Under the pieces are notes generated by a model, which saw only the letters and a program-made list of their open reading frames with translations, was not told the DNA's origin and did no database searches. DNA of 64,000 nucleotides from Heligmosomoides polygyrus polygyrus (lineage: Eukaryota; Nematoda; Chromadorea; Rhabditida; Heligmosomidae), in assembly GCA_947396885.1 (NCBI GenBank), contig OX377206.1, positions 87,355,960 through 87,419,959 on the forward strand, in the 5' to 3' direction. The position numbers and the translations under genes were made by a program. Below, piece after piece: positions 44,038 through 53,265 of this stretch. Numbering within the stretch: the first letter of the stretch is position 1; each line of letters begins with the position of its first letter.

Positions 44038-44279
44038 ATTGACGCAGTCGGAAGAGGTGTAGACTGTCGTGTGCTCTCGAATCGGGAGTTCTTGTTTCGG
44101 GTCCGTCTACGACAGCCAAGCTCTTCATTATTCTGGGGTCGATGAATTGGTACCAAAATTGTTTGTCAAGGACAAATCATTGACTTATCCATCAGTTGGT
44201 CACTGCAAGTCATTGTGTAGCCTAAATACGCATTCGAATTGCCTTCACGACATCCTATGGAACTACAGGAGAATGCGCA
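44038..44279 (+). mobile_element. SINE-A copy, diverged
   Basis: ATTGACGCAGTCGGAAGAGG to CCTATGGAACTACAGGAG. The first bases and the tail are lost. Confidence 0.75.
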
Positions 44280-44399
44280 CAAATTACCCGCACAATGATA
44301 TCACAGTGTAACCTCAACATAAACGCCGATTTGAAAGCGAAACTTAAAGCATAGAAACTCTATTCTCTTACTAACCGAAACAAATCAGAGTCATTGAAA

Positions 44400-44733
44400 G
44401 TGACCGCTTTCGTACGAACACAAGTCTCAGACGAGTGATGAACACTACACGTGGCACGGAGGTAGTCGTCGCTCATCTTATTCCACGCATTCGTCAGGGA
44501 ACCTTTCAGAGGCTTCAAACTTGCGTGTCGGGCAAAACAGACTATGCTCTTAATAACTGACCAGACTGTGAAGTCAAGTGGGTTTAAATCCGGTGAGTTC
44601 GAAGGCCAGTCCTCGTGCGCAATGAAGTCCTTGAGTTCACGTTTGCACCACTGTTGTGCTGTCCTCTCCTTGTTGGCAGAAGCAGAGTCCTGCTAGAGAC
44701 ACCATCTGTTATTTTTGAAGTGTGCGCCGGCTC
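44400..44733 (-). pseudogene. Tc1-like transposase, C-terminal block
   Basis: The minus strand gives AHFKNNRWCL, then QDSASANKERTAQQWCKREL (second catalytic Asp), then EDWPSNSPDLNPLDFTVWS (third catalytic acid) and SLKPLKGSLTNAWNKM. This fits the DD34-35D pattern of Tc1-like enzymes of nematodes. Confidence 0.88.
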
Positions 44734-45053
44734 AGGGCTTCAGTATGGATAAAGGGATAAAGGACGGCGTTACTCAATCCCTTTTGGGATGCGCCACGCA
44801 TTCTACTTCTACGGGATGTCGTGGAGGCGATTTGAATGCGTATTTGTCCATCCCATGACCTGCGGTTGCCAGCCGATGAACAAGTCAGCGCTTTATCCTT
44901 CCTAGGCACGTCTGGTACGAATTCACCGACCCCGGAGCGATGGAAGGCTTGGTTGGCCTGGGCGGGAAATCCGAACCAGGAACATGGTATCGGGTGCACG
45001 CGACAGTCGGCGCCTCTTCCAACTGCGCTATACGCGCCTATAGGGCTTCAATA
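44734..45053. repeat. 12-bp target-site duplication around a SINE
   Basis: AGGGCTTCAGTA (44734-44745) and AGGGCTTCAATA (45042-45053) flank the SINE, with one mismatch. The duplicated bases are transposase codons (LKP region). Confidence 0.88.
44746..45041 (-). mobile_element. SINE-A copy inserted in a transposase gene
   Basis: TGGATAAAGGGATAAAGGAC to CTGCGCTATACGCGCC. Close to the family consensus. Confidence 0.93.
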
Positions 45054-45240
45054 CGTCTTCCAAAATCGTTTTCTGGTATAAATCCTTGTTAATTGTGACA
45101 CCTGATTCCACGAAAACTAGTGGAGGCTTGCCATTTGAAGTGATTGCACCTCAAACCATAATTGAAGCAGGATGTGCAGTTCTGCCGACCAGTTTACCTT
45201 CACGGATAGCAGCACCGACATTCCGAAATAATTCGATCAT
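45054..45240 (-). pseudogene. Tc1-like transposase, middle block
   Basis: The minus strand gives REGKLVGRTAHPASIMVWGA, then SNGKPPLVFVESGVTINKDL and YQKTILEDVLKP. The MVWGA...PLVF core is typical of Tc1-like transposases. It is open throughout. Confidence 0.88.
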
Positions 45241-46478
45241 TTTATTTATTTTTTTATACGTGTATAACAACACGCAACGAAATAAACACCAGCAAGACAA
45301 CACATTGGTAATAAACACAAAAATACAAGAAACGGCGAATTAGCGAGTCTTAAGAAAACTACCAACGAGCTTTTTATGTTGGTTAAACGAAGATGGCAAA
45401 GTATGTTTTTTGGTAAACAACAAGAATTCAGAACCGGCCCTTTGAGTAAAAAAGGAGGCACGAACACAACTTTTAGCCGTAGAATAATGAATTTTAGATC
45501 TAGAACCCCTAGTGGTAGAATGATGGACTGTGTAAAGCTCAGTAAGTGGAAGTGCAACTTTTCCAGTCATCATCTTGAAAATCATAATTAGATCGTTTCG
45601 CTTCCTACGAATAGCAAGCGATTCCAGCTCGAATATTTTATTACGATCAGGCGCTGATGGAATGGAGGTGTAGTCATAGCTATTTAAGCGTAACCATAGT
45701 TTTCTAGTGTAGCTATTCTGAATAGATTCTAGCCTCTGGATGCAGCGCTTAAGGTGACGGCTGGACACAGTGGTGCCATACTCCAATATTGGGCGAACAT
45801 ATAATTTGTATGCAAGAAGCAAGTGAGTTTCTGAATTCGTAGACAACGCTCTAAAAATGTTGTAAGTAACTCTTTCAGTTTTCTTTGCAATCGTCTCGCA
45901 ATGCTCTGAAAAACTAAGTTTTTTGTCTAAGATGAAGCGCAGATCACGCAGACTGTTTTCACTGAGTAGGCTGCAACCACCAAGGCTGTAAATGTGTTTA
46001 ACTGAATTTGAATTGCCTAGATGAAAAAGCCGAGTTTTTTGAGCTGAGATAGGTAATTTCCACCTGTCCGACCAATCGGCAACATCTGAAACTGCACATT
46101 GGAGGGCAAAGTGATCCTCTTCACTGGTAACATTCCTGTATACTTTTATATCATCTGCAAACATTTTGCACTTAACGCCACGCCTTTCGACTAAGACAAG
46201 TAAATCGGAAGTGTAAATGATGAAAAGAATCGGTGACAATACACCCCCTGGGGTACGCCACTTGTTATTGAGTATGTGCGAGAAAACTCGTCATTCACCT
46301 TTACTTGGAAGGATCTATTTGTGATGAAGTTCTTTACCCACATGACAATTCTGAGATGAATTCCAAAAATTTGAAGCTTGAAAATAAGTTTTTTGAAGGG
46401 CCCCTTATCAAAAGCCATGCTGAAATCAAAAAATACCACATCAACATCAGTGTTATCATCCAGTGACTTGGTTGACGA
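45241..46478 (-). mobile_element. CR1/Jockey-like LINE, 5'-truncated, inside the Tc1-like element
   Basis: The (TTTA)n run at 45241-45256 is the 3' tail. The 5' end stops in the middle of the reverse-transcriptase domain at about 46478. The bordering words CGATCATTTT (left) and CGATTTGATTTT (right) may be a decayed target duplication. 5' truncation is usual for target-primed insertion. Confidence 0.85.
45340..46470 (-). pseudogene. LINE reverse transcriptase, C-terminal two thirds
   Basis: On the minus strand, DVVFFDFSMAFDK (motif A, catalytic Asp) is followed by FIDNR-like FITNRSFQVKVNDEF and SITSGVPQG. A one-base indel in the G run near 46243 then shifts the frame, and the main 299-codon frame (stop at 45340) continues with SPILFIIYTSDL, CKMFADDIKVYRN (motif C, FADD) and a thumb or connection region with RLESIQNSYTRKLWLRL. 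It ends in KKLVGSFLKTR. The N-terminal endonuclease and any first ORF are missing. This is the best preserved LINE in the window. Confidence 0.9.
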
Positions 46479-46484
46479 TTTGAT

Positions 46485-46980
46485 TTTGACGATTTTCCGC
46501 AGGTTCCAGGGTGAGAACTTTCTCATCAGAGAAAATGCTTGCGCACAGCGTGCCATTCACGGACTGTTTCAGCAACTTCTTGCATCTTTGAAGCCGTTTA
46601 GCTTTCATTCGCTCAGGTCAGCATATGAACCCGTTGTGGACGATATGGATACATTTTGAGCTTCGTCCTGACTATGGTTCTAGCACTGATAGCAGAAATA
46701 TTGAGTTATTCAGTCATTTTTCACAAGGAAAGGCGAGGATTACGACGAATTCGCTCGCGAACTTTTTTGATCATTTCCGGGGTGACAGTAGTCGATCTTC
46801 TACCTCTTCTAGTCCTGACCGAATATGTCCTAACTCCTTAAGCCGTTTTGTGGCATCATACACTGTTCGTCGAAGAACATTGAGAACTTTGGAGATAAAT
46901 TCTGCGCTGCAACCCGCAAAGTGCAATTTGATTATAGGCGGTCGTTTCGGATTTCTTTTCGCCATTAGCACTCTGTAAGC
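46485..46980 (-). pseudogene. Tc1-like transposase, N-terminal block
   Basis: The minus strand begins MDAYRVLMAKRNPKRPPIIK, then SKVLNVLRRTVYDATKRLKE (helix-turn-helix), then TPEMIKKVRERIRRNPRLSL in a second frame, a SARTIVRTKLKMYPYRPQR segment, and IFSDEKVLTLEPAENRQNQI near 46485-46545 with the first catalytic Asp. Frameshifts and stops show decay before or after the insertions. Confidence 0.88.
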
Positions 46981-47111
46981 GTCCATGAGCTTATACTTGG
47001 AATGTACTTTGGTGCAATAAAAATGTGTAATTTATTCCAGTATGAAGTCCAAAATTCCCAGTTCTGCTAGTAGTTCTCGACTGCCGTGCACTGTGCGGTA
47101 ATTTATGCGCA

Positions 47112-47168
47112 TCCTGTAGAATGCGTGGCGCATCCCAAAGGGATTGAGTGACGCCGTCCTTTACCTGT
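47112..47168 (+). mobile_element. SINE-A 3' end only
   Basis: CCTGTAGAATGCGTGGCGCA to GCCGTCCTTTACC. Confidence 0.8.
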
Positions 47169-47618
47169 TTAACACACCAAACTACCTTTCTAGAAAATAC
47201 TTCTTTGAAGAATCCAAATCGTTGAAAGGCCGCCATATTTCTGTTCGTTTCGCTTTTCGAGTCGTTAGTTAGTTCCGACTTGATAAGATTCTACCTTCTT
47301 TCTGTTCTTTCCGTAGGACATCCAAAGCTGTTGCATACGTGGCTGATTACCGCAAACTTCATGATTCTTTGTACTAGTAGTCGTTTCTTGGCTTCGAGGG
47401 TCTTCACGGTTTTAGACATTTACTACGTTCTGACGAGACATTAGAGACTTGATTGCGATTAAACAAAAAATTGCACCCGATTAATCGTAATAGGTTTCAG
47501 CATTACAGCCTTCTTCAGAGAATGAGAGACATAAAATGAGTTTGCAAAATTGCTCGTTCAAAAACTCGTTCACATCACTGCACTTTCAGAAGGCAATGAC
47601 AGAGTGGCAGTATAGAAG
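47169..47618. other. Unassigned stretch
   Basis: No feature recognised. Confidence 0.4.
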
Positions 47619-48132
47619 AATCATCGGATCTATCCTAGTCCGGGGGGGGGGTGCAAATAACTAAAAAGCATGTAATAAATCGACTTGAGACTTATCGACC
47701 AGCTTCTGCAGAAGAAGATAGAAACTAAACGAAACACAAAAAAGAACAAACAAAAAATAAAATCGCCATGGTCTTACAACCGTCTCGGCGGGCAAAGAAC
47801 AACGCAATGGCGGCTTGCCGCGTGCTTCCACCGTTTGACATGTTATAACAGGGTCTGACATGGTGAAGACGGCGCATAGAGCCGCATGCCGCGTGCTGAC
47901 CGCCGCCTGACATGTTATAGCCAGGATCTAACATGGTTAGGAGGACATATAGCTTTGCCTGCTTACAACTGTGACGAAAACAAATGTAATTTTTCTCGTT
48001 TTTTTCTTCGTGAATTTTTCTAGTTTAGGTCCTATGTTCTGCATGGGCCGCTCGGCAAGTCTCAAGTCAATTCCTTACATACTTTTTTGTTATGTGCCCA
48101 CCCTCCTGGACTAGGATAGATCCGAATCATCC
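47619..48132. mobile_element. DNA element with GGATCTATCCTAGTCC ends, copy 2
   Basis: ATCATCGGATCTATCCTAGT on the left mirrors ACTAGGATAGATCCGAATCAT on the right. A G run follows on the left and CCACCCTCC on the right. About 500 bp, longer than the other two copies, but with no transposase seen. Confidence 0.82.
47812..47940. repeat. Two-copy tandem repeat inside the element
   Basis: TGCCGCGTGCTTCCACCG...GACATGTTATAACAGGG recurs as TGCCGCGTGCTGACCGCC...GACATGTTATAGCCAGG, each followed by CTRACATGGT. The unit is about 70 bp. Confidence 0.75.
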
Positions 48133-48679
48133 TTTTGGTAAATATTATAGGAACTTTGTTAACGATATGACTTCTGAGACATTTTGGAAACAATGTTAAA
48201 CTGAAATCCATGGTGTGAGAATAATCGAAGGAGGCAAAACGCTATCTTCTGAAAATCTAAGAAGAGATAGCGCCATTCGAGTATAATTGCTGGGAATATT
48301 TTCACCAAGGAAAGTGCGAAGTGTTGAAAGGCGAAAAGAGACAGGAGATCCCACGCCGTTTGCCCGCTGAGCCCACAAACATGCTTGTTCCTTGGCAAAT
48401 CTTAAGAGGAATGTCAGAAAAGTGAAAAGCATTAGATGCTTCAAGTGCTCAATCATCTAAAGGTTTCCATTCAAAGGCGTTCCTCTTTTGAATTCAGAAG
48501 AAATTCCACAATTTTGCAAATTGTTCGGAATCGTTTCGATTTCTGTGCCTTGTTCGTCCTTCCATTTACTCGCTGTCCTGGAAGCACATGAGTTGCGGAA
48601 CATTCTTCAAATTGGTTGCGTTTGTACGCTTTATATGTGCACTCGTTAACAAATACTTTATTTACTTACTTATTTATTT
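48133..48679. other. Unassigned stretch
   Basis: Minus-strand open frames of about 80 codons near 48160-48456 have no recognisable domain. Confidence 0.4.
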
Positions 48680-48970
48680 GGGCGCGTGTAGCGCAGTCGG
48701 AGGAGGCGCCGACTGTCGCCTGAACCCGATACCAGGTTCCTGGTTCGGATTTCCCGCCCAGGCCACCAAGCATTCTATCCCTCCGAGGTCGGTGAATTGG
48801 TACCAGACTTGTCTGGGAAGGATAGAGCGCTGACTTGTTCATCGGCTGGCCACCACAAGTTATTGTATGGCCAAATACGTATTCAAAACGCCTCCACGAC
48901 ATCCCGGTGAAGTAGAATGCGTTGCGCATCCCAAAAGGGATTGAGTAACGCCGTCCTTTATCCTTTTTTC
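48680..48970 (+). mobile_element. SINE-A, reference-quality full-length copy
   Basis: This copy defines the family. It starts GGGCGCGTGTAGCGCAGTCG. The A box TAGCGCAGTCGG (48689-48700) fits the Pol III consensus TRGYNNAGYNGG. The B-box-like GGTTCGGATTTCC (48742-48754) matches GGTTCGANTCC except for the seventh base and one added base. The 42-bp spacing is as in tRNA genes. A body follows with GACTTGTCTGGGAAGGATAG and CATCCCG(T)GAAGTAGAATGCG. The end is AGTAACGCCGTCCTTTATCC. No protein is encoded, so it depends on a LINE partner. The tail is built from TTATCC or TTTATCC units and not from A. The surrounding (TTTA)-type runs on both sides may include a target duplication. tRNA origin is inferred from the two boxes; no parent tRNA can be named. 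Confidence 0.9.
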
Positions 48971-49031
48971 ACCTATTTATTTATTTACCTACGAATATGC
49001 GATCCCGTATGTTTAACAAAAACGTCGGCGT

Positions 49032-49317
49032 AGATGGTGCTTTCGGGAGGAGGCAGAGGCTTCCGCGTGCACTGCCATCCCAAGTTCTTGATTTGGATTT
49101 CCCGCTCAGCCTAATCAAGCCTTCTATCCCTTCGAGTGCCATGAGTTGGCACCAGAATCGTTTGTAAAGAATGAGACACCGCTGACTTGTCCATCGACTG
49201 GCCACCGAAATCATGGTGTAGGCCGAATACGCATTCAAATTCCGTCCATGATGCCGTGTAGAAGTAGAAGGCTCGGCGCATCCTAAAAGTGATTCATTAA
49301 CGTCGTCCTTTATGCCT
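49032..49317 (+). mobile_element. SINE-A copy, diverged
   Basis: GATGGTGCTTTCGGGAGGAG to AACGTCGTCCTTTATGCC. The A box is destroyed. Confidence 0.8.
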
Positions 49318-49338
49318 CTTATTTGACTTATATAATAA

Positions 49339-49517
49339 CATGCGGTGGCCAGTCAATAGACAAGTCACTGTTTGTCCTTCCCAGACAAACATGGCAGCAG
49401 TCTGAGGAGTCCATGGCGAGTCCTCGTTGGCCTAGGCGGGACCAGAGCCATGAACCATGATTGGAGGCTGCGCGTGACAATCAATGCCTCATTCGACTGT
49501 GCGCTACCACGCGCTCT
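49339..49517 (-). mobile_element. SINE-A 5' part
   Basis: CATGCGGTGGCCAGTCAATA to GTGCGCTACCACGCGC. It lies tail to tail with 49032-49317. Confidence 0.78.
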
Positions 49518-49715
49518 TAAAATAACAACCATTTTCAAGATATCATATAGGAGATTTGAATAATTAAGACAAGATATTTGAATATTTTATTTAGTTTTAG
49601 TTTGTTTGATTTAATCTACCTTTAACTTTTAATTTTTATTTTCTAATAAGATATTTGAATATTTTCTTTTAAATTGAACTTTTTACCGTTATCGCACTGC
49701 AGACTGAGTAGATTG

Positions 49716-50195
49716 GACGAAACATTCCTCAATGGCTTTCTAAAAAAATTAGCCTAAGTTCTCTAATAGACAAAGTGACATGTAGACTTATATTCTTTTT
49801 TATTGTTTTGAAAAAGTGATTGAAAATGTAAATGAACGACGAAAGACAGTTGTTGGCAATAATTAGCCCGTTTTTGGAATGCGCCGTCCATTCCACTTCT
49901 GCGCAGTTTCGTAGAGGCCAATAGAACGAGCTTTTTGCCAATGCTGTGCTGTAGATGCGAAGCGTCATTCCTTAATGGCTTTCTTTAAAAAAATTAGCCC
50001 AATCCTCTAATAGACAAAATGCCATTTTTTATTGATTTGAAAAAAAATTGATTGAAAATATAAGTGAAAGGCGAAAGTCAGTGGTTGGCACTCATTAACC
50101 CTTTTCTGAAATGCGCCACGCATTCTACTTCTGAGGAATCTCGTAGAGGCAATTCGAACGATAGTTTTGCCAGTGATGTGCTGCAGATGCGAAGC
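49716..50195. repeat. Tandem duplication of about 230 bp containing a SINE 3' scrap
   Basis: Unit 1 (49716-49963) and unit 2 (49964-50195) share TCAATGGCTTTCT...AAATTAGCC, CTCTAATAGACAAA, a GATTGAAAAT block, a GAATGCGCC...CATTC..ACTTCTG block (the SINE-A 3' end on the minus strand) and TGCAGATGCGAAGC. Divergence is roughly 20% by eye. Confidence 0.8.
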
Positions 50196-50532
50196 GCTGT
50201 TGATGCAGCACTTCAGCTCTTTGCATTCGTCAGAAGACATCAACAGCTCATTTCTAAGCTGTCCTTAAGTGATGCGTTTGTGCGAGGCCGACGACACTGT
50301 TTTCAACAACATCGCGGCTATGCTAGCACAAGTGATCGCCTTCGGTAGCATATGAATAGCCACTCAAATCTGAGTGCAACACCAAGTGGACGGCCGCCCT
50401 GGCAAACAGCTTATATTTGGAATCTACGCGAACATTCCGCCTTCCGCTTCTGCGCATAATAAAATCGAGCAGTGCTGAGCTTATAGTGCTGATTAAGGCT
50501 TATATAGTTTTTTAATGACTTTCATGGCGTAT
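50196..50532. other. Unassigned stretch
   Basis: Includes CAGCTTATATTTGGAATCTA, a word like one beside the Tc1-like element near 46990. Otherwise nothing. Confidence 0.35.
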
Positions 50533-50803
50533 CGGCGTGTGTAGCGCAGTCGGAGGAGGTGTCGGCTGTAGACTGCGCGCGATAGCGGGTTCTTGGTTTG
50601 AATTTCCCGCTCAGGCTAACCAAGCTTTCCATCTCTTCCGGGTAGGTGAATGGGTAGCATTCTTGTCTGGGAAGGAGGCCGCAAATCATTGCATGGCCAA
50701 GTACGCATTCAAATCGCCTCCAAGGAACCCCGTGGAAGTGGAGTGCATGGCGCATCCCAGAAAGGATTGAGTAACGCCGTTCTTGATCTTTCATCCTTAT
50801 CCT
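50533..50803 (+). mobile_element. SINE-A copy, near full length
   Basis: CGGCGTGTGTAGCGCAGTCG to GCCGTTCTTGATCTTTCATC then CTTATCC. The A box is perfect. A short internal deletion lies after GGGAAGGA. Confidence 0.9.
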
Positions 50804-51678
50804 TCGTGGCTTATTTGTCTTTTACGCTTTACAAATGACGCGATTCTGTCCGACTATGTTCGCTTGCTACTCCTTCTTCAGTGTGGTTTTTATGTCGAGG
50901 TTTTTTACGCTAACCGATCGACGTTGGAGTGCATATGCTTCCTTCCCTAATACTGTCCTTATTCACAAGTTTGACTCTCAATTCCACGCCAGTTTCCGAT
51001 GCTCTTTATTTTTATGTGCAGCGAATGAGCGTTGAAATCGAGGGAAAGAACTTTAGGATTATATTATTAAAAAAAGTGAATTATAAAATTGTTAACAATT
51101 TGGGCCGTAGAGCTTCCTGGTGACGAAAAGCTATTTTTCGTGTCGTTTCATTGATGTCTTGAAGCAGAATATGGCAGGGCAGAATCTTCACTGCTCCTGT
51201 GAAGCCCACCCACCCTCGCATGTACGCAATTTATTCTCCGAAGTGCCCGTTCTCTACATGGCGAGAAACAGATCATGAGGGATTCAATCCGAAGTGCTTA
51301 ATCTGCAGAAACATAATTGAAATTAATCGACATTGGTCGATAGATCGACACCGTTTATTATCCGACGGCGGTAATACTACTCCGAGTCCTATAGTCACTC
51401 TCTCTCTACAATACTTTCTTACTATGTGCTGGTAAAGAAACGGAGTGAGAGTCAAGCAGCCCACATGCGACACTGAGTACCGACTCACGTGTCGCCACGT
51501 TGCCGCGACGTCTATGACACTTCTGCACCCCGACACACGTGCCACGACTTCTGTGACCCGTCTTCAAAATCCCACGCACATTTGACGATATTAAGGGAAA
51601 TACTGGTCTCCCTTGTTCCCTCCCCCCTCTAGTGGTCTTCCTTTGTTGATCCCCTCCTGCTGGTTCCTCTTACTCGTG
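50804..51678. other. Unassigned stretch
   Basis: No repeat recognised. A 90-codon minus-strand frame near 51273-51545 has no recognisable domain. Confidence 0.4.
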
Positions 51679-52024
51679 AAGCCCAACGCACGCAGGACGA
51701 CGTTTCAAGCACGCTACATGAATCTCTACGCACGTTGGAAGACGTCTTCGGCACGTCTACTGAGACCCTACGTTGGACGACGTCTGCGGTACGTCTTCTC
51801 AATCCTGACGTACGTTGGACGACGTCTAGGACATGCCTTCTGAATCCCTACGCACGTTGGACGACGTCTGCGGTACGTCTTCTCAATCCTGACGTACTTT
51901 GGACGACGTCTAGGACACGTCTTTTGAATCTCTACGCACGTTGTACGACATCTTCGGCACGTCTTCTGAATCCCAACGCACGTTAAACGACATCTAGGGC
52001 ACGCCTTCTGAATCCCTACGCACT
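51679..52024. repeat. 42-bp minisatellite in dimeric arrangement
   Basis: About eight units. Type-A units read ACGCACGTTGGACGACGTCT followed by GCGGTACGTCTTCTCAAT. Type-B units read ACGTACGTTGGACGACGTCT followed by AGGACATGCCTTCTGAAT. The central units alternate A and B, giving an 84-bp dimer. Because 42 is a multiple of 3, a frame stays open on both strands: about 14 residues repeat, for example RWTTSAVRLLNPDV on plus and RRRPTCVGIQKACP on minus. The open frames are a by-product unless expression is shown. Confidence 0.9.
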
Positions 52025-52293
52025 GCACTTGACCCCATGCATACCCTGACGCGTTGCCCGCTGACTATATCATAAACTTGGATGATCAGCCGCCAAGGTT
52101 ATCAGTTCGCCAGCAATCCCCATGTTAAGCTGGGAAAAACCCGGCTGGCATACGCCGCACTGTCGTAAGCATCTCTTGGCTTCAGTCCACCCTCTCCGTG
52201 AATGACAACGTGCGTCAGGATTAAGCGATTTATATGTAGTAAGATTCTTGTCTTCAAGTGGTCATGTTTCAGTTTGAATGCCAAAATATAAAT
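52025..52293. other. Unassigned stretch
   Basis: No feature recognised. Confidence 0.35.
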
Positions 52294-52408
52294 GTCGGCG
52301 TATTAATTTCTTTGGAGATTTGCAGCGCATTCTATCTACTTCAGCGAGTTATCATTTGGCTGTTTGAATGCGTATTTTGCCTATATAATGGCTTCCGCTG
52401 GCTAGCCG
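52294..52408 (-). mobile_element. SINE-A 3' half, diverged
   Basis: TGTCGGCGTATTAATTTC to TTTGAATGCGTATTTTGCC and GGCTTCCGCTGGCTAGCCG. Confidence 0.65.
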
Positions 52409-52744
52409 TAGGACTCAAACATCTGGAATGTTCCAGCGTCTAGTTTTGTGGTGCACTGTGCATAATTAACCGGACGCAGTCATGCGTAAGAAACGTTCAT
52501 TAGAGGACAATTTCGAATCGTGGAGCGATGGCCTGCTTTGCGAGAGTGTGATATCTAGGGCCCTTGGACGACGAACTAATTACTAATGAAAGGTTCGCAG
52601 TAATTGATGTAGTCCTTCGGCTTTAACCGGATGAAAAAAGTGCACAACCCTCATGGGGCGCATCACATTCACATTTCCTGCTCCGTGTCTGTGTGTCTTT
52701 CACTGGAGACGTCTGTGAGCTTACCCCACCTATTCTGAATCAGA
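52409..52744. other. Unassigned stretch
   Basis: No feature recognised. Confidence 0.35.
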
Positions 52745-53115
52745 CTTATATGGTCTTGTAGAACACCTAACAAGGAGCACAGGTATGAAGTTTATTTTTG
52801 TTGGGGCCCACTATGTGGTCCAGAAACGGCAAAAATTTGCAGCTTAGTAAACCCGTTCCGAGTTGCAGTGGGCTCGAGAAAATGGGACCAACGAGTTAAC
52901 CCGTGTGGTAAAGAAATTCTGGCCCACATTTGGCTTAGAATTGAAAAACTACACAAATTCGATTCAAAGTGAACGCGGCAAAATGACCAGCATGGGGGAG
53001 GATACGTAACGCCGAGCTCCCTTCCATAAGTTGTGTTGTAGGCGACGAATTTTTACCATTTTTGGATCACCCAACGGCCTGCAGCAAAAATAAATTTTAC
53101 CGCTGTGTTCATTGG
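52745..53115. repeat. Inverted-repeat element P3, short copy
   Basis: Left arm: AGGAGCACAGGTATGAAGTT, then CCACTATGTGGTCCAGAAAC. Right arm: CCATTTTTGGATCACCCAAC, then AAATTTTACCGCTGTGTTC. These mirror each other and match both arms of the copy at 35765-36615. AATTCTGGCCCACATTTGGC is shared internally. Confidence 0.65.
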
Positions 53116-53121
53116 CTCTCT

Positions 53122-53265
53122 AGCCTTCACCAAGAGTCTAACGGCTGCCTTACGAAACCTTTGACACTCAAAACAAAAGTTTCCGGTCCACAGAACAGCG
53201 GTGTACCTCCTGACCCCACGCCCCCCACCAGGGGGCGGGTGTACCTTCTGTCGCGCTGCCGATAT
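53122..53265. repeat. Interspersed repeat shared with 1443-1595
   Basis: CTTCACCAAGAGTCTAACGG to CTGTCGCGCTGCCG. It abuts the right arm of P3. Confidence 0.7.

Larger units (their letters stand above)
44330..47000 (-). mobile_element. Tc1-like DNA transposon split by a SINE and a LINE
   Basis: Three transposase-coding blocks lie in the correct order on the minus strand (46485-46980, 45054-45240, 44400-44733). They are separated by a SINE-A (44746-45041) and a LINE (45241-46478). Removing the two insertions leaves about 1.1 kb, the size of a Tc1-like element. Exact terminal repeats could not be fixed by eye; the outer limits are approximate. Confidence 0.85.

Noticed and set aside
51679..52024. 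CRISPR array
   Set aside because: Units are contiguous with no unique spacers, and the sequence is eukaryotic in character.
51735..52028. Repeat protein with 14-residue units on either strand
   Set aside because: A consequence of a 42-bp minisatellite; there is no start context or composition favouring one strand.
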